Positions 1 through 7,991 of a stretch of 15,334 bases of DNA are shown here, in pieces. The DNA is from Acidobacteriaceae bacterium (GTDB lineage: Bacteria; Acidobacteriota; Terriglobia; Terriglobales; Acidobacteriaceae). Position numbers and translations under genes: made by a program. Under the pieces are notes generated by a model, which searched no databases, had not been told where the DNA came from, and was given only the letters and a program-made list of their open reading frames with translations. The DNA lies in NCBI GenBank assembly GCA_003166055.1, contig PMWR01000395.1:7566-22899 (forward strand), read 5' to 3'. The stretch's first letter is position 1. Each line of letters starts with the position of its first letter.

Positions 1-3000
1 CCCTCGAATCCGTGGGGAATAGAGAATGAAAATGTGGCTCCCGGACCGTCATTGGGTGCGGCCCACAGGCGGCCACGATGACGCTCGATAATGGAGCGGC
101 ATACGGATAGACCCATCCCCATGCCGGAGCTCTTGGTGGTATAGAACGCGTCAAAAAGTCTCTCCAGATTCTGCGAGTCGAGGCCGACCCCCGTATCCTG
201 CATGGTCAGGCGCACTAAATCACCTTCATCCTGTTCGGTTCTGATGACCAACTGCCTTGGGCGATCTTCGACGGCACTCATTGCGTCCAGGGCATTGCGG
301 AGCAGATTCAGGATTACCTGCTGAAGCTGAACCCGATCGCCGGCAACTGGCGGCAGGCCGTTGGCGAGTTCCGACCGCAGCATCACACGGGTTCCCTGAA
401 GCTCGCCCAATGAAAGGGCAATCACCTCCCGCGTTGCCTCATTGAGATCTACTCTTTCGGTTGTAATGTCCTCCTTGCTGAAGAGAGCGCGCAGTCGGGT
501 GATGACCTCCGAGGCTCGGTTACCGTCGCGAATCGTGCGCCGGGCGGTTTCACGCGCGCCATCGATGTTGGGTGGATCGGCAGCCAACATGCGCAGACAT
601 GTGCTGGCGTTGGTAACGATTCCCGAAAGCGGCTGGTTCACTTCGTGCGCAATTGAGGCCGTCAAAGCCCCGAGGCTCGTGACCCGTGCGACATGAGCAA
701 GCTCCGAGCGCACCTTGCCGAGCGCCTCTTCCGAAAGCCTGCGCTCCGTTACGTCTTGTACCGCACCAATGTACTCAAGCTCGCCAAGTTTATTCCTGGT
801 TCCATGACCGACCAGGTGTAGGTATTTGATTCTGTTTTCAGGTAACAAGAGTCGATGCTCGTACTCAAAGTCTTTACCGGCTTTAGCTCGCTCCACCATG
901 TCACACAACAATGGGATATCTTCCGGGTGGACTCGAGAGCCGAGGAGTCCAAGCGTGACGGGCAAATCCGGCTCAAGCTCAAAGATGCTATATACCTGCT
1001 CTGACCAGGTAATTTCTTCCGTCGCCACGCGCCATGAAAAACTGCCGGTTCTACTCAAGCGTTGGCCCTCAGCGAGAAATGCCTCGCTGCGTCGCAACTC
1101 CTCTTCCGCCAGTCTGCGTTCCGTGATGTCGCGAAGGTAGCCCGTGAATGATGGTGGCCCCTCCAGCGGGATGCGTGAGATCGCGAGTTCAACAGGGAAT
1201 TCACTTCCGTCTGCTCGCGCGGCCGTTAACTCGACGCGCTTCCCCAGGACTCGTGCTTCACCCGTGGCCAGATAACGGGTGAAGCCTTGCCGGTGCCCCT
1301 CTCGCAGAGACGGCGGAATGATGACGTCGGCCAGACGTTTGCCTACAGCTTCATCGCGGCAATAACCGAAGGTGCGCTCCGCAGCTGGATTGAACTCAGT
1401 GATATGGCCTTCATGATCGATTGTCACAATACAGTCGAGTGCCGAGTCGAGGATCGCTGTCTTGCGTGCCTCGCTGCGCCGCAACTCCTCCTCTGCTCGC
1501 TTCCGGTCATCGATATCGGTGTTTGTCCCATACCATTTCACGATCTTTCCGGATTCATCGCGTAATGGATTGGCACGGAAAAGAAACCAACGATACTCTC
1601 CGTCAAAGCGGCGCAGCCTCGCCTCGCTCTCTCCAGGCTCTTCAGAGGCCCTAATATGTTGCCACGCACCGGCCAAGCTGTTCAGGTCGTCGGGGTGAAC
1701 TGCCGTAGTCCATCCCCACTCCTGCGCCTGTTCCTGAGAAAGCCCCAGGTAGTCAACATAATGTTGGTTGAAGAATTCGGCGGAGCCGTCGGGTCGAGCC
1801 GACCAAGCGAGCGTTGGAATCGTATTGATGATCTGGGTAAGGTTGCGTTCGCTCGCCCGCAGCGCTTCTTCAGCGCGCTTGCGGTCGTCGATATCGATTA
1901 ACAGCACGTACCAGCCGGTGACCCGGTTGTCCGTGTCTCGCACCGGAAGGGCGCGCACCTGGAACCAACGATAGACGCCATCCGCACGTCGGCAACGGTG
2001 TTCAATGTCATACAGCGTTCCCGTAGCAATCGATTTCGTAAAAACTTCGATCACGCGTTGGAGATCATCCGGATGAACGGCATCAGTGAAGGCCCAATCC
2101 CGCAATTCCTCAGCTGTTCTGCCAAAATAATCTAGGACTTGTTGATTTTGATGTTCAATCGCACCAGCCGGACTCATCGTGCAAACCAGCCCAGGAATGC
2201 TGTCGATGATCTGGCGAAGATTATGTTCACTCGCTCGCAGGGCTTCTTCCGTGCGCTTGTGATTCTCCACATCAGTTTGCAGGAAGTACCAGAGGACGAT
2301 GCGCCCTTCTGAATCCCGCAAGGGAAAGCCCCGCATCTGGAACCAGCGGTACACTCCATCGGCACGGCGGTGGCGTCCCTCAAAACCGAATGACTCACCG
2401 GTTTCAACCGACCTCTGCCATGCTGCGATTGCCCCTGGACGGTCATCCGGATGGATTGTACTGCCGTTCTCCCAGCCTTTCACTTCGTCGAGTGTTGCAC
2501 CAAAATACTCCAGGACCTGGCGATTTGCCAGTACGGCTTCGCCATTCGGATTCATGAGGGTGACGAAGGCCGGAAGGCGATCGACTATCGATCGAAAATG
2601 ATTCTCGCGTGCAGCCCTGGAACGCCACCAATGCCCGCTTCCTTCTTCCGCGGCCCGCATTTGACGGTCAATGTCGGTAATGATTCCGCACCATCTGACG
2701 ACTCGTCTGTCCGTGTCGGTCAACGGGCTGGACCGGAAGAAGAACCAGCGGTACTCTCCATCAAAACGCCGCAGTCGTGCCTCGATCTCCCGTGGCTCAC
2801 CAGAATCAAGCGTGAATCGCCTACATTCGAGCAGCTCTGAAAGGTCCTCCGGGTGGATTGAAGCCTCCCACCCTGAACCGATTGAATCGTCAAGACTCAG
2901 GCCGGTGTACTCACACCAGCGTTGATTGAAGAAGTCAATGTTTCCATCTGGTAATGCCGTCCATACCAATCCAGGAAGCGCATCGACGAGGCGGCTGAGT

Positions 3001-3011
3001 TCGCTCTCCAT
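1..3011 (-). CDS. Multi-PAS sensor histidine kinase (C-terminus cut by window edge)
   Basis: Soluble sensor kinase; no membrane segment or signal peptide is seen in 1003 readable residues. Six PAS domains lie at about residues 1-117, 136-252, 262-379, 388-505, 514-631 and 641-756, joined by charged linkers such as DDRKRAEEALRASE. A FixL-like HisKA follows with the phosphoacceptor H789 in SIAHEVNQPL. The HATPase has an N-box at NLLRNALDAM (902-911), G1 at DTGVGL (939-944) and G2 at GMGMGLS (963-969). The frame is still open at base 1, but FSFSIP is where such kinases normally end, so probably only a few residues are missing. Start ATG 3011 follows AGGAAAGGA; an in-frame ATG at 3038 has a poorer ribosome site. 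The H-box type usually pairs with a FixJ/NarL-like response regulator, expected just left of the window (inference). It is divergent from the osmC operon and its promoter carries the same operator-like dyad. Confidence 0.95.
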   Translation of the reverse strand, partial: MESELSRLVDALPGLVWTALPDGNIDFFNQRWCEYTGLSLDDSIGSGWEASIHPEDLSELLECRRFTLDSGEPREIEARLRRFDGEYRWFFFRSSPLTDTDRRVVRWCGIITDIDRQMRAAEEGSGHWWRSRAARENHFRSIVDRLPAFVTLMNPNGEAVLANRQVLEYFGATLDEVKGWENGSTIHPDDRPGAIAAWQRSVETGESFGFEGRHRRADGVYRWFQMRGFPLRDSEGRIVLWYFLQTDVENHKRTEEALRASEHNLRQIIDSIPGLVCTMSPAGAIEHQNQQVLDYFGRTAEELRDWAFTDAVHPDDLQRVIEVFTKSIATGTLYDIEHRCRRADGVYRWFQVRALPVRDTDNRVTGWYVLLIDIDDRKRAEEALRASERNLTQIINTIPTLAWSARPDGSAEFFNQHYVDYLGLSQEQAQEWGWTTAVHPDDLNSLAGAWQHIRASEEPGESEARLRRFDGEYRWFLFRANPLRDESGKIVKWYGTNTDIDDRKRAEEELRRSEARKTAILDSALDCIVTIDHEGHITEFNPAAERTFGYCRDEAVGKRLADVIIPPSLREGHRQGFTRYLATGEARVLGKRVELTAARADGSEFPVELAISRIPLEGPPSFTGYLRDITERRLAEEELRRSEAFLAEGQRLSRTGSFSWRVATEEITWSEQVYSIFELEPDLPVTLGLLGSRVHPEDIPLLCDMVERAKAGKDFEYEHRLLLPENRIKYLHLVGHGTRNKLGELEYIGAVQDVTERRLSEEALGKVRSELAHVARVTSLGALTASIAHEVNQPLSGIVTNASTCLRMLAADPPNIDGARETARRTIRDGNRASEVITRLRALFSKEDITTERVDLNEATREVIALSLGELQGTRVMLRSELANGLPPVAGDRVQLQQVILNLLRNALDAMSAVEDRPRQLVIRTEQDEGDLVRLTMQDTGVGLDSQNLERLFDAFYTTKSSGMGMGLSVCRSIIERHRGRLWAAPNDGPGATFSFSIPHGFE

Positions 3012-3073
3012 TGCGGTCCTTTCCTGGCAGCACTCCATCGCTTTAGGATGTGCCACCGGTCGGTCAGGCGTCT

Positions 3074-3088
3074 ATTGTACTTTGGTAT
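3074..3088 (-). promoter_or_regulatory. Operator-like dyad and -10 box upstream of the histidine kinase
   Basis: On the minus strand ATACCAAAGTAC (3088-3077) runs directly into a -10-like TACAAT (3079-3074), about 60 bases before the kinase ATG. The hexamer 17 bases further upstream is a weak -35 (GCGACT), as expected for an activator-dependent promoter. The dyad matches those before osmC, the DUF6130 gene and the RND adaptor, with the last base C instead of T. This suggests autoregulation; no binding data are available. Confidence 0.55.
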
Positions 3089-3132
3089 TGGTTTCGAGTC
3101 GCCTGCCGGGACCACCGAGCCCAGCCCCCATC

Positions 3133-3168
3133 GATACCAAAGTATTGATCGATACCATCGTCCAATAG
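3133..3168 (+). promoter_or_regulatory. Operator/promoter block upstream of osmC
   Basis: The distal dyad ATACCAAAGTAT (3134-3145) is followed 18 bases later by a half-copy, GATACCATCG (3151-3160), which abuts a -10-like TCCAAT (3161-3166). The 36-base block matches 5795-5830 at 31 positions. The spacing of 18 bases and the missing -35 box suggest an activator binding two sites upstream of RNA polymerase. Similarity continues downstream with GCTTCTGG at 3181, at the same distance as in the second copy. Confidence 0.6.
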
Positions 3169-3263
3169 AAACGCCCCCATGCTTCTGGTGTGATGCAACT
3201 GTGAAATGCACCCGCGGAAATCGGATGCGTTGAGCACACAGTCTCTTTCAAGGAGAGCACACC

Positions 3264-3722
3264 ATGACGCAGGTCGGCAAAGTACAGTACACCGCGAGAG
3301 TCCACACAACAGGCGGCCGCGACAACGGATCTTCCCGCAGTTCTGATGGTCGCCTGGATATCAAGCTTTCCATTCCTGGCTTACCCGGAGCAGGCACAAA
3401 CCCTGAGCAGCTTCTGGCTGCCGGCTGGTCGGCTTGCTTCCTTTCGGCAATCAATATCCAAGCCGGCAAGAGAAAGGTCAATCTCCCGGCGAATCTAGCC
3501 ATTGATGCGGAGGTAGACCTGGTGAATGGTGAGGACGGCCACTTTCTTCAAGCCCGCATCAACGTCAGCCTTCCGGGCTTTGAACTTGAAGTCGCCAAGG
3601 CTCTCATAGATGCAGCGGAAAAGAACTGTCCGTATTCCAAAGCAACTCGCGGGAATATCGATGTCGCAATCCATGTGGCAGTGACGCAGCCCAATGACGA
3701 CATCGTAACCAGCGCGGCCTGA
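3264..3722 (+). CDS. Ohr/OsmC-family organic hydroperoxide peroxidase
   Basis: Cytoplasmic thiol peroxidase of the OsmC superfamily, Ohr branch; Ohr enzymes reduce organic and fatty-acid hydroperoxides using dithiol donors such as lipoyl proteins. The 152-residue length is normal. The peroxidatic cysteine is C58 in NPEQLLAAGWSACF and the resolving cysteine C122 in NCPYSKATRGN. R19 and E48 lie where Ohr proteins hold the residues that activate the thiol. Start ATG 3264 has AAGGAGAG seven bases upstream. It is the first gene of a run with the SDR (70-base gap) and the thioredoxin-like gene, and is preceded by the shared operator block. No adjacent OhrR-type MarR repressor gene is seen, which fits control by the divergent kinase's system instead. 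Family certain; Ohr rather than generic OsmC is likely from the motifs. Confidence 0.93.
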   Translation: MTQVGKVQYTARVHTTGGRDNGSSRSSDGRLDIKLSIPGLPGAGTNPEQLLAAGWSACFLSAINIQAGKRKVNLPANLAIDAEVDLVNGEDGHFLQARINVSLPGFELEVAKALIDAAEKNCPYSKATRGNIDVAIHVAVTQPNDDIVTSAA

Positions 3723-3792
3723 GGCAGGCTTTTCGCCGGCTTTCAATCCCCGTCTCAATCGGACGGATCGTTTCTCAAGTGGAGAGTAAAGA

Positions 3793-4674
3793 ATGTCAAA
3801 TGAAACCAACCATGACCACAGCCAAATGGAAACTTCGCCCGCGAATAGAAGCACAGTGGGTAAAGCGCTGATCACAGGAGCCTCTTCCGGAATCGGCGCA
3901 ATCTACGCCGACCGGCTGGCACACCGGGGTCTTGATCTGATCCTCGTGGCCCGCAATCGAGAGAGGCTTACTGCGATTGCTACACTGCTCACCGCTAAGA
4001 CTGGGCGCTCCATCGAGATCATTGTTGCTGACCTCAATACCGACTCAGAACTCGCTCGGGTTGAACAGGTGCTGCGCACTGACGACGGAATCAGCGTGCT
4101 GGTCAACAATGCAGGCTTCGGCGCAACCGCGCCGCTCATCAACTCCAACATCGACAAGATGACAGAGATGATCGACCTCAACGTTACCGCAGTGGTGCGC
4201 TTGACCTATGCGCTGGTGCCGGAGTTTCTCAGGCGCAACAGCGGAACGATCATCAACATTTCTTCGATCGTGGGTATCGTACCCGAAATGCTGAACGGCG
4301 TATACGGAGCCACCAAGGCATTCGTCCTGGCCTTTAGCCTCTCGCTCCATAAAGAGCTTGCTGCGAATCATATCCGCATTCAGGCGGTTCTCCCCGGTGC
4401 AACGGCCACGGAGTTTTGGGGCATCGCCGGCACTCCAGTCGAACACCTTCCCTCTCAAATAGTCATGACGGCCGACGACTTAGTCGACGCCGCAATTGCA
4501 GGCCTGGATAAAGGCGAACTGGTCACTATACCTTCACTACCGGATATTGCCGACTGGGATGCCTATGAGGCCGCTCGGCAATACATGATACCGAAGCTGT
4601 CGCTGACTTCACCGGCGACTCGCTATGGCATTTCGTCGCCGACGAACGACACACATCAATCAATGGTGCTCTAG
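3793..4674 (+). CDS. Short-chain dehydrogenase/reductase (SDR), classical type
   Basis: NAD(P)-dependent oxidoreductase of 293 residues with a Rossmann fold. Visible motifs are TGASSGIG for the cofactor (28-35), NNAG (105-108) and the catalytic set S158, Y171 and K175 in YGATK. R54 after the second strand (VARNRERL) suggests NADPH preference (inference). The N-terminus before the fold is a hydrophilic tail with NHDHSQ. The body resembles the DltE/YqjQ-like group of SDRs with no defined substrate. Start ATG 3793 is preceded by GGAGAG at suitable spacing. It sits between the Ohr peroxidase and the thioredoxin-like gene (20-base gap downstream), so it is probably co-transcribed and may reduce aldehydes or ketones left after lipid peroxide breakdown; that role is inferred from context only. 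Confidence 0.92.
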   Translation: MSNETNHDHSQMETSPANRSTVGKALITGASSGIGAIYADRLAHRGLDLILVARNRERLTAIATLLTAKTGRSIEIIVADLNTDSELARVEQVLRTDDGISVLVNNAGFGATAPLINSNIDKMTEMIDLNVTAVVRLTYALVPEFLRRNSGTIINISSIVGIVPEMLNGVYGATKAFVLAFSLSLHKELAANHIRIQAVLPGATATEFWGIAGTPVEHLPSQIVMTADDLVDAAIAGLDKGELVTIPSLPDIADWDAYEAARQYMIPKLSLTSPATRYGISSPTNDTHQSMVL

Positions 4675-4694
4675 GTCCAGGTGGAGGCAAACTC

Positions 4695-5783
4695 ATGACG
4701 ACTGAAATCGACCATGATCGCCGCCGGCTTCTTTCAATGGCGGCGATGAGTATGGCTGTGGCCGGATTCGGCTCAGCTGGTTGTGCGATGGCACAGGCAC
4801 TCACACCGAGCAGATTGCCTGTCGAAGGCGAGTTGCCTTCATTCGGCGTTGCGACAACATGGCTCAGCTCGCAACCCTTGACGGCTGCGGGTCTGCGTGG
4901 AAAGGTAGTGCTCGTCAATTTCTGGACCTATACCTGCATTAACTCCCTACGCGCACTCCCCTACGTTCGCGCGTGGGCGAACAAGTACAAGGACCAGGGA
5001 TTGGTGGTGATCGGTGTGCAGGCGCCAGAGTTCTCGTTTGAGAAGAACATCGATAACATCCGCTGGGCGATCCATGCCATGAGGATCGATTACCCGATCG
5101 CAGTCGATAACGATCACGCAATATGGCGGGCTTTCAACAATGAGGCTTGGCCGGCTCTTTACTTCGCCGATGCGCGGGGGCACATTCGACACCATCAATT
5201 AGGTGAAGGCGGTTACGAACTGTCGGAGAGGATCATTCAGGAGTTGCTGGTCGAGGCCGGTGCCCGCGACATCGACACTCAACCTACTTCAGTCAATGCC
5301 CAAGGTATAGAAGCCCCCGCCGATTGGGGCAGCCTGAAGTCCCCTGAGACCTATACCGGCTACGAGCTTTCTGAGGGATTTTCATCCCCTGGTGGAGCTC
5401 GGGTGAAGAAGAGCCATGGCTACGAATACCCCACGCGGTTAGGGCTCAACCATTGGGCCCTTCAGGGTGAGTGGACCGTCGCAAGGGAAGCGGTTGCACT
5501 CAACACGGACAACGGGCGAATCGCGTACCGTTTTCACGCACGGGATCTTCATCTTGTGATGGGACCACCAGTGCAAGGGACATCCGTTCGCTTTCGGATC
5601 CTAATCGACGGCCAGGCGCCAGGCTCTGCTCACGGCAGTGACGTTGACGATCAAGGCAACGGGACAGTGACCGAGCAGCGGCTATATCAACTGGTTCGGC
5701 AGTCAGATCCCATTGCGGATCATGCCTTCGAGATCGAATTTCTCGGAGCTGGTGTAGAGGCTTTTGACTTCACGTTCGGTTGA
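4695..5783 (+). CDS. Exported DipZ/TlpA-type thioredoxin-fold protein with single active-site Cys
   Basis: 362 residues. The N-terminus (DRRRLLSMAAMSMAVAGFG, then a short region ending AMAQA) looks like a Tat signal; C30 within GSAGC could alternatively be a lipobox. The redoxin/TlpA domain covers about residues 45-195 and has WTYTCINS, so C81 is present but the usual second cysteine is S84. The C-terminal half (about 220-362, with LNHWALQGEW and IAYRFHARDLHLVMGPP) matches the beta-rich domain that follows thioredoxin in DipZ proteins (Thioredoxin_10). The DipZ membrane domain (CcdA-like) is absent. Start ATG 4695 has GGAGG seven bases upstream. Last gene of the osmC run. A one-cysteine protein could act as a peroxidase-like or thiol-trapping protein rather than as a disulfide reductase (inference). 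Confidence 0.9.
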   Translation: MTTEIDHDRRRLLSMAAMSMAVAGFGSAGCAMAQALTPSRLPVEGELPSFGVATTWLSSQPLTAAGLRGKVVLVNFWTYTCINSLRALPYVRAWANKYKDQGLVVIGVQAPEFSFEKNIDNIRWAIHAMRIDYPIAVDNDHAIWRAFNNEAWPALYFADARGHIRHHQLGEGGYELSERIIQELLVEAGARDIDTQPTSVNAQGIEAPADWGSLKSPETYTGYELSEGFSSPGGARVKKSHGYEYPTRLGLNHWALQGEWTVAREAVALNTDNGRIAYRFHARDLHLVMGPPVQGTSVRFRILIDGQAPGSAHGSDVDDQGNGTVTEQRLYQLVRQSDPIADHAFEIEFLGAGVEAFDFTFG

Positions 5784-5794
5784 TCGCGGTGACT

Positions 5795-5830
5795 GATACC
5801 AAGGTATCGACCAACACCATCGTCCAATAG
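5795..5830 (+). promoter_or_regulatory. Second copy of the operator/promoter block, upstream of the DUF6130 gene
   Basis: GATACCAAGGTATC (5795-5808) is a dyad with arms GATACC/GGTATC. After an 18-base offset comes the half-copy AACACCATCG (5813-5822), abutting TCCAAT (5823-5828). The block shares 31 of 36 bases with 3133-3168, and GCTTCTGG follows at 5843 at the same distance as in the first copy. It lies in the 130-base gap between the thioredoxin-like gene and the DUF6130 gene and probably starts a second transcript. Confidence 0.6.
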
Positions 5831-5913
5831 ATTCGTCTTCGCGCTTCTGGCTTAATCGTAACTGTCTTGCACTGGAGCGCTCTCGAAGGGCAATCCAATT
5901 GAGGAGAAGAGAA

Positions 5914-6804
5914 ATGGAGCATAGAGAATCGAGCAGGATGCAAAGCCGTATCCATCAAGGCCGCTCGTGGTGGTTGAGTGTGCTGGTCATCATAGGCTGC
6001 CTGGCTGTGGCGTCGGGTGCTGCGCAAACTGCCAGGGAAGTGCGTGGAGCAGCGGCTGTCAAGCCGCTTCAAAACGAACCACCGGCGAAGATCGTCATCG
6101 ATCCGCCTTTGGCCGAACCGCTGTCTCATGGACGGGTGGTGATTCAATATCGTGCGGAGAATCTGCACCTGGCGCCGGTGTTCGGGTCTGCCGCCCTTGC
6201 CGTGTCTCCGCGAGTCGGACACATTCATGTGTCCCTGGATGATGCCTCGTGGGTCTGGGTCGACGCGAGCGGAGAACCCGTGATTATGAACAGCCTCCCA
6301 TCCGGGCCGCATAAGGTCCTGATTCAACTGGAGAGCGCGAACCATCAATTGCTCGATCAAGGCTCCGTTGAGTTTACGATACCGGGGGTTCCTGGTCCTG
6401 AGTCAGCCCATGCGCAAATTGAGAGCGCATTGCCTGTGCCGCCAACTGTTGGGATCTCTCAGAGCCAGCCGGCGGCAAAGCTCATTGTCGACGCCCCCAA
6501 GGCAGAGCCGCTTTCGCGTGGCGTTCTGTTCCTTCCCTATCACGCGAAGAACCTGCAAATCCTGCCGGTATTTGGACCGGCCGCACTTGCGGTGGTTCCA
6601 AGGATTGGGCACATCCATGTGACTGTCGATGACGCCGCCTGGCACTGGGCAGATGCAAGCGGTGTACCGGTCATTATCAATGGCCTTGCGCCTGGGCCGC
6701 ACAAGGTTCTGATCCAACTGGTCAATGCAAACCATCGGCCTCTGGATCAGCAGGTTGTTACCTTCACAGTTCCGGGTGGAAGCACATCCCATGACCACAA
6801 CTGA
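5914..6804 (+). CDS. Exported protein with two tandem DUF6130 units
   Basis: 296 residues. A signal sequence is visible (basic QSRIHQGR, then hydrophobic WWLSVLVIIGCLAVASGAA), so the product is probably periplasmic or membrane-anchored. Two copies of one domain follow, at about 56-158 and 186-288, aligned without gaps at an offset of 130 residues with about 60% identity. Each has PVFG, AALAV, GHIHV, DD, a W.W.DASG stretch and GPHKVLIQL. I recognise this as the DUF6130 type, whose biochemical role is unknown; most members I know of carry one unit. The GHIHV histidines and the C-terminal SHDHN could bind metal (inference). Start ATG 5914 has GAGGAG seven bases upstream; the in-frame TTG at 5899 overlaps that site and is less likely. 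First gene after the second operator block, followed by the hydrolase after 60 bases. Confidence 0.87.
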   Translation: MEHRESSRMQSRIHQGRSWWLSVLVIIGCLAVASGAAQTAREVRGAAAVKPLQNEPPAKIVIDPPLAEPLSHGRVVIQYRAENLHLAPVFGSAALAVSPRVGHIHVSLDDASWVWVDASGEPVIMNSLPSGPHKVLIQLESANHQLLDQGSVEFTIPGVPGPESAHAQIESALPVPPTVGISQSQPAAKLIVDAPKAEPLSRGVLFLPYHAKNLQILPVFGPAALAVVPRIGHIHVTVDDAAWHWADASGVPVIINGLAPGPHKVLIQLVNANHRPLDQQVVTFTVPGGSTSHDHN

Positions 6805-6864
6805 CGACGCCATCGACACGTCTCGCCGGCAATAGGTTCACGCAGCATCAAGGAGACAATCGCC

Positions 6865-7929
6865 ATGAAGCAAACGGAATCAATCAGGATTTCTCGTCGC
6901 AAATTCGCCATTGCTGGAGTTTCGGCAGGAGCGGTGCTGCTCGCACCGAGTGCGCTCTTCGCGGGCGAGAGCCAGCCGCTGTCCAAGACAGCTGCGTCGA
7001 ACTTGCCGACCCTTGAGGCGGGGACAAACACATCGCTTGCCTCGATAAAGCAGATAGACGCTGGACTCCTGAATATTGGGTATGCAGAAGATGGTCCCGC
7101 CGATGGCCCGGCTGTCATTCTTTTGCACGGGTGGCCCTATGACATTCACAGTTTTGTCAATGTTGCCCCGCTGCTAGCATCGTTGGGCTACAGGGTCATC
7201 GTCCCTCATTTGCGCGGCTATGGCTCGACGCGCTTTCTTTCGAGTGACGCGTTCCGCAATGGCCAGCCATCGGCGGTGGCTCTCGACATTATCTCGCTGA
7301 TGGACGCCCTCAAGATCCAAAGTGCGATTATCGCGGGCTTTGATTGGGGCGCGCGAACGGCCGACATCATCGCTGCCCTCTGGCCGGAACGCTGCAAGGC
7401 TCTCGTCTCTGTGAGCGGCTATCTGATCGGAAGTCCGTCAGCCGGCAAGACTCCACTGCCACCGAAGGCTGAGTTTCAATGGTGGTATCAGTTTTACTTT
7501 GCAACGGAGCGCGGTGAGGCCGGGTATGAGAAATACCGGCGTGAATTTGCAAAGCTCATCTGGCAACTCGCTTCGCCGCAGTGGGCATTCGACGACGCCA
7601 CCTTCGATCGCAGCGCAGCATCGTTCGACAACCCGGATCACGTTAAGATCGTAATCCACAATTACCGCTGGCGTCTCGGCCTCGCTGATGGGGAGCGGAA
7701 ATACGACGAGCTGGAAAAGCGGCTTGGTGAAGCCTCGGCCATCACAGTTCCCACTATCACTCTCGAAGGCGACGCAAATGGCGCGCCGCACGCGGATCCC
7801 AGTTCCTATGCCAGGAAATTCTCCGGCAAATATGAACACAGAACCGTTAAGGGCGGAGTTGGCCACAATCTGCCTCAAGAGGCGCCGGAAGCATTCGTCC
7901 AGGCCATCGTCGATATCGACCATTTCTAA
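6865..7929 (+). CDS. Tat-exported alpha/beta hydrolase, epoxide-hydrolase-like
   Basis: 354 residues. The Tat signal SRRKFAIAGVSAGAVLLA (10-27) ends near ALFAG, so the folded enzyme is exported. The core has the oxyanion motif HGWP (88-91), the nucleophile elbow GFDWGAR with D160, a probable acid D303 (EGDANG) and H334 in GGVGHN. An Asp nucleophile plus HGWP is typical of epoxide hydrolases and haloalkane dehalogenases; W161 next to the nucleophile is seen in both groups. The cap region (about 195-275) is rich in aromatics, including W206, W207, Y208 and Y211, which could supply epoxide-activating tyrosines. Start ATG 6865 has AAGGAGA eight bases upstream. The neighbours (DUF6130 protein before, ECF sigma 62 bases after) and the peroxide gene cluster suggest removal of reactive epoxides or lipid-derived electrophiles; the substrate is not deducible. 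Confidence 0.9.
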   Translation: MKQTESIRISRRKFAIAGVSAGAVLLAPSALFAGESQPLSKTAASNLPTLEAGTNTSLASIKQIDAGLLNIGYAEDGPADGPAVILLHGWPYDIHSFVNVAPLLASLGYRVIVPHLRGYGSTRFLSSDAFRNGQPSAVALDIISLMDALKIQSAIIAGFDWGARTADIIAALWPERCKALVSVSGYLIGSPSAGKTPLPPKAEFQWWYQFYFATERGEAGYEKYRREFAKLIWQLASPQWAFDDATFDRSAASFDNPDHVKIVIHNYRWRLGLADGERKYDELEKRLGEASAITVPTITLEGDANGAPHADPSSYARKFSGKYEHRTVKGGVGHNLPQEAPEAFVQAIVDIDHF

Positions 7930-7991
7930 CAGACACAAAGCCCCGCATAGCTTTCAAACATTGCACATTCTTCAACAGAGGAGACCACGCC

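Noticed and set aside
257..3233. Several plus-strand frames opposite the kinase gene
   Set aside because: They are short, overlap one another in several frames and look alike only because the PAS domains on the other strand are repeated.
5770..6360. Minus-strand frame of 196 codons covering the second promoter block and the DUF6130 gene start
   Set aside because: It runs through the operator block and is antisense to a clear signal-peptide gene. A similar peptide appears antisense to the osmC promoter only because the promoter DNA is duplicated.
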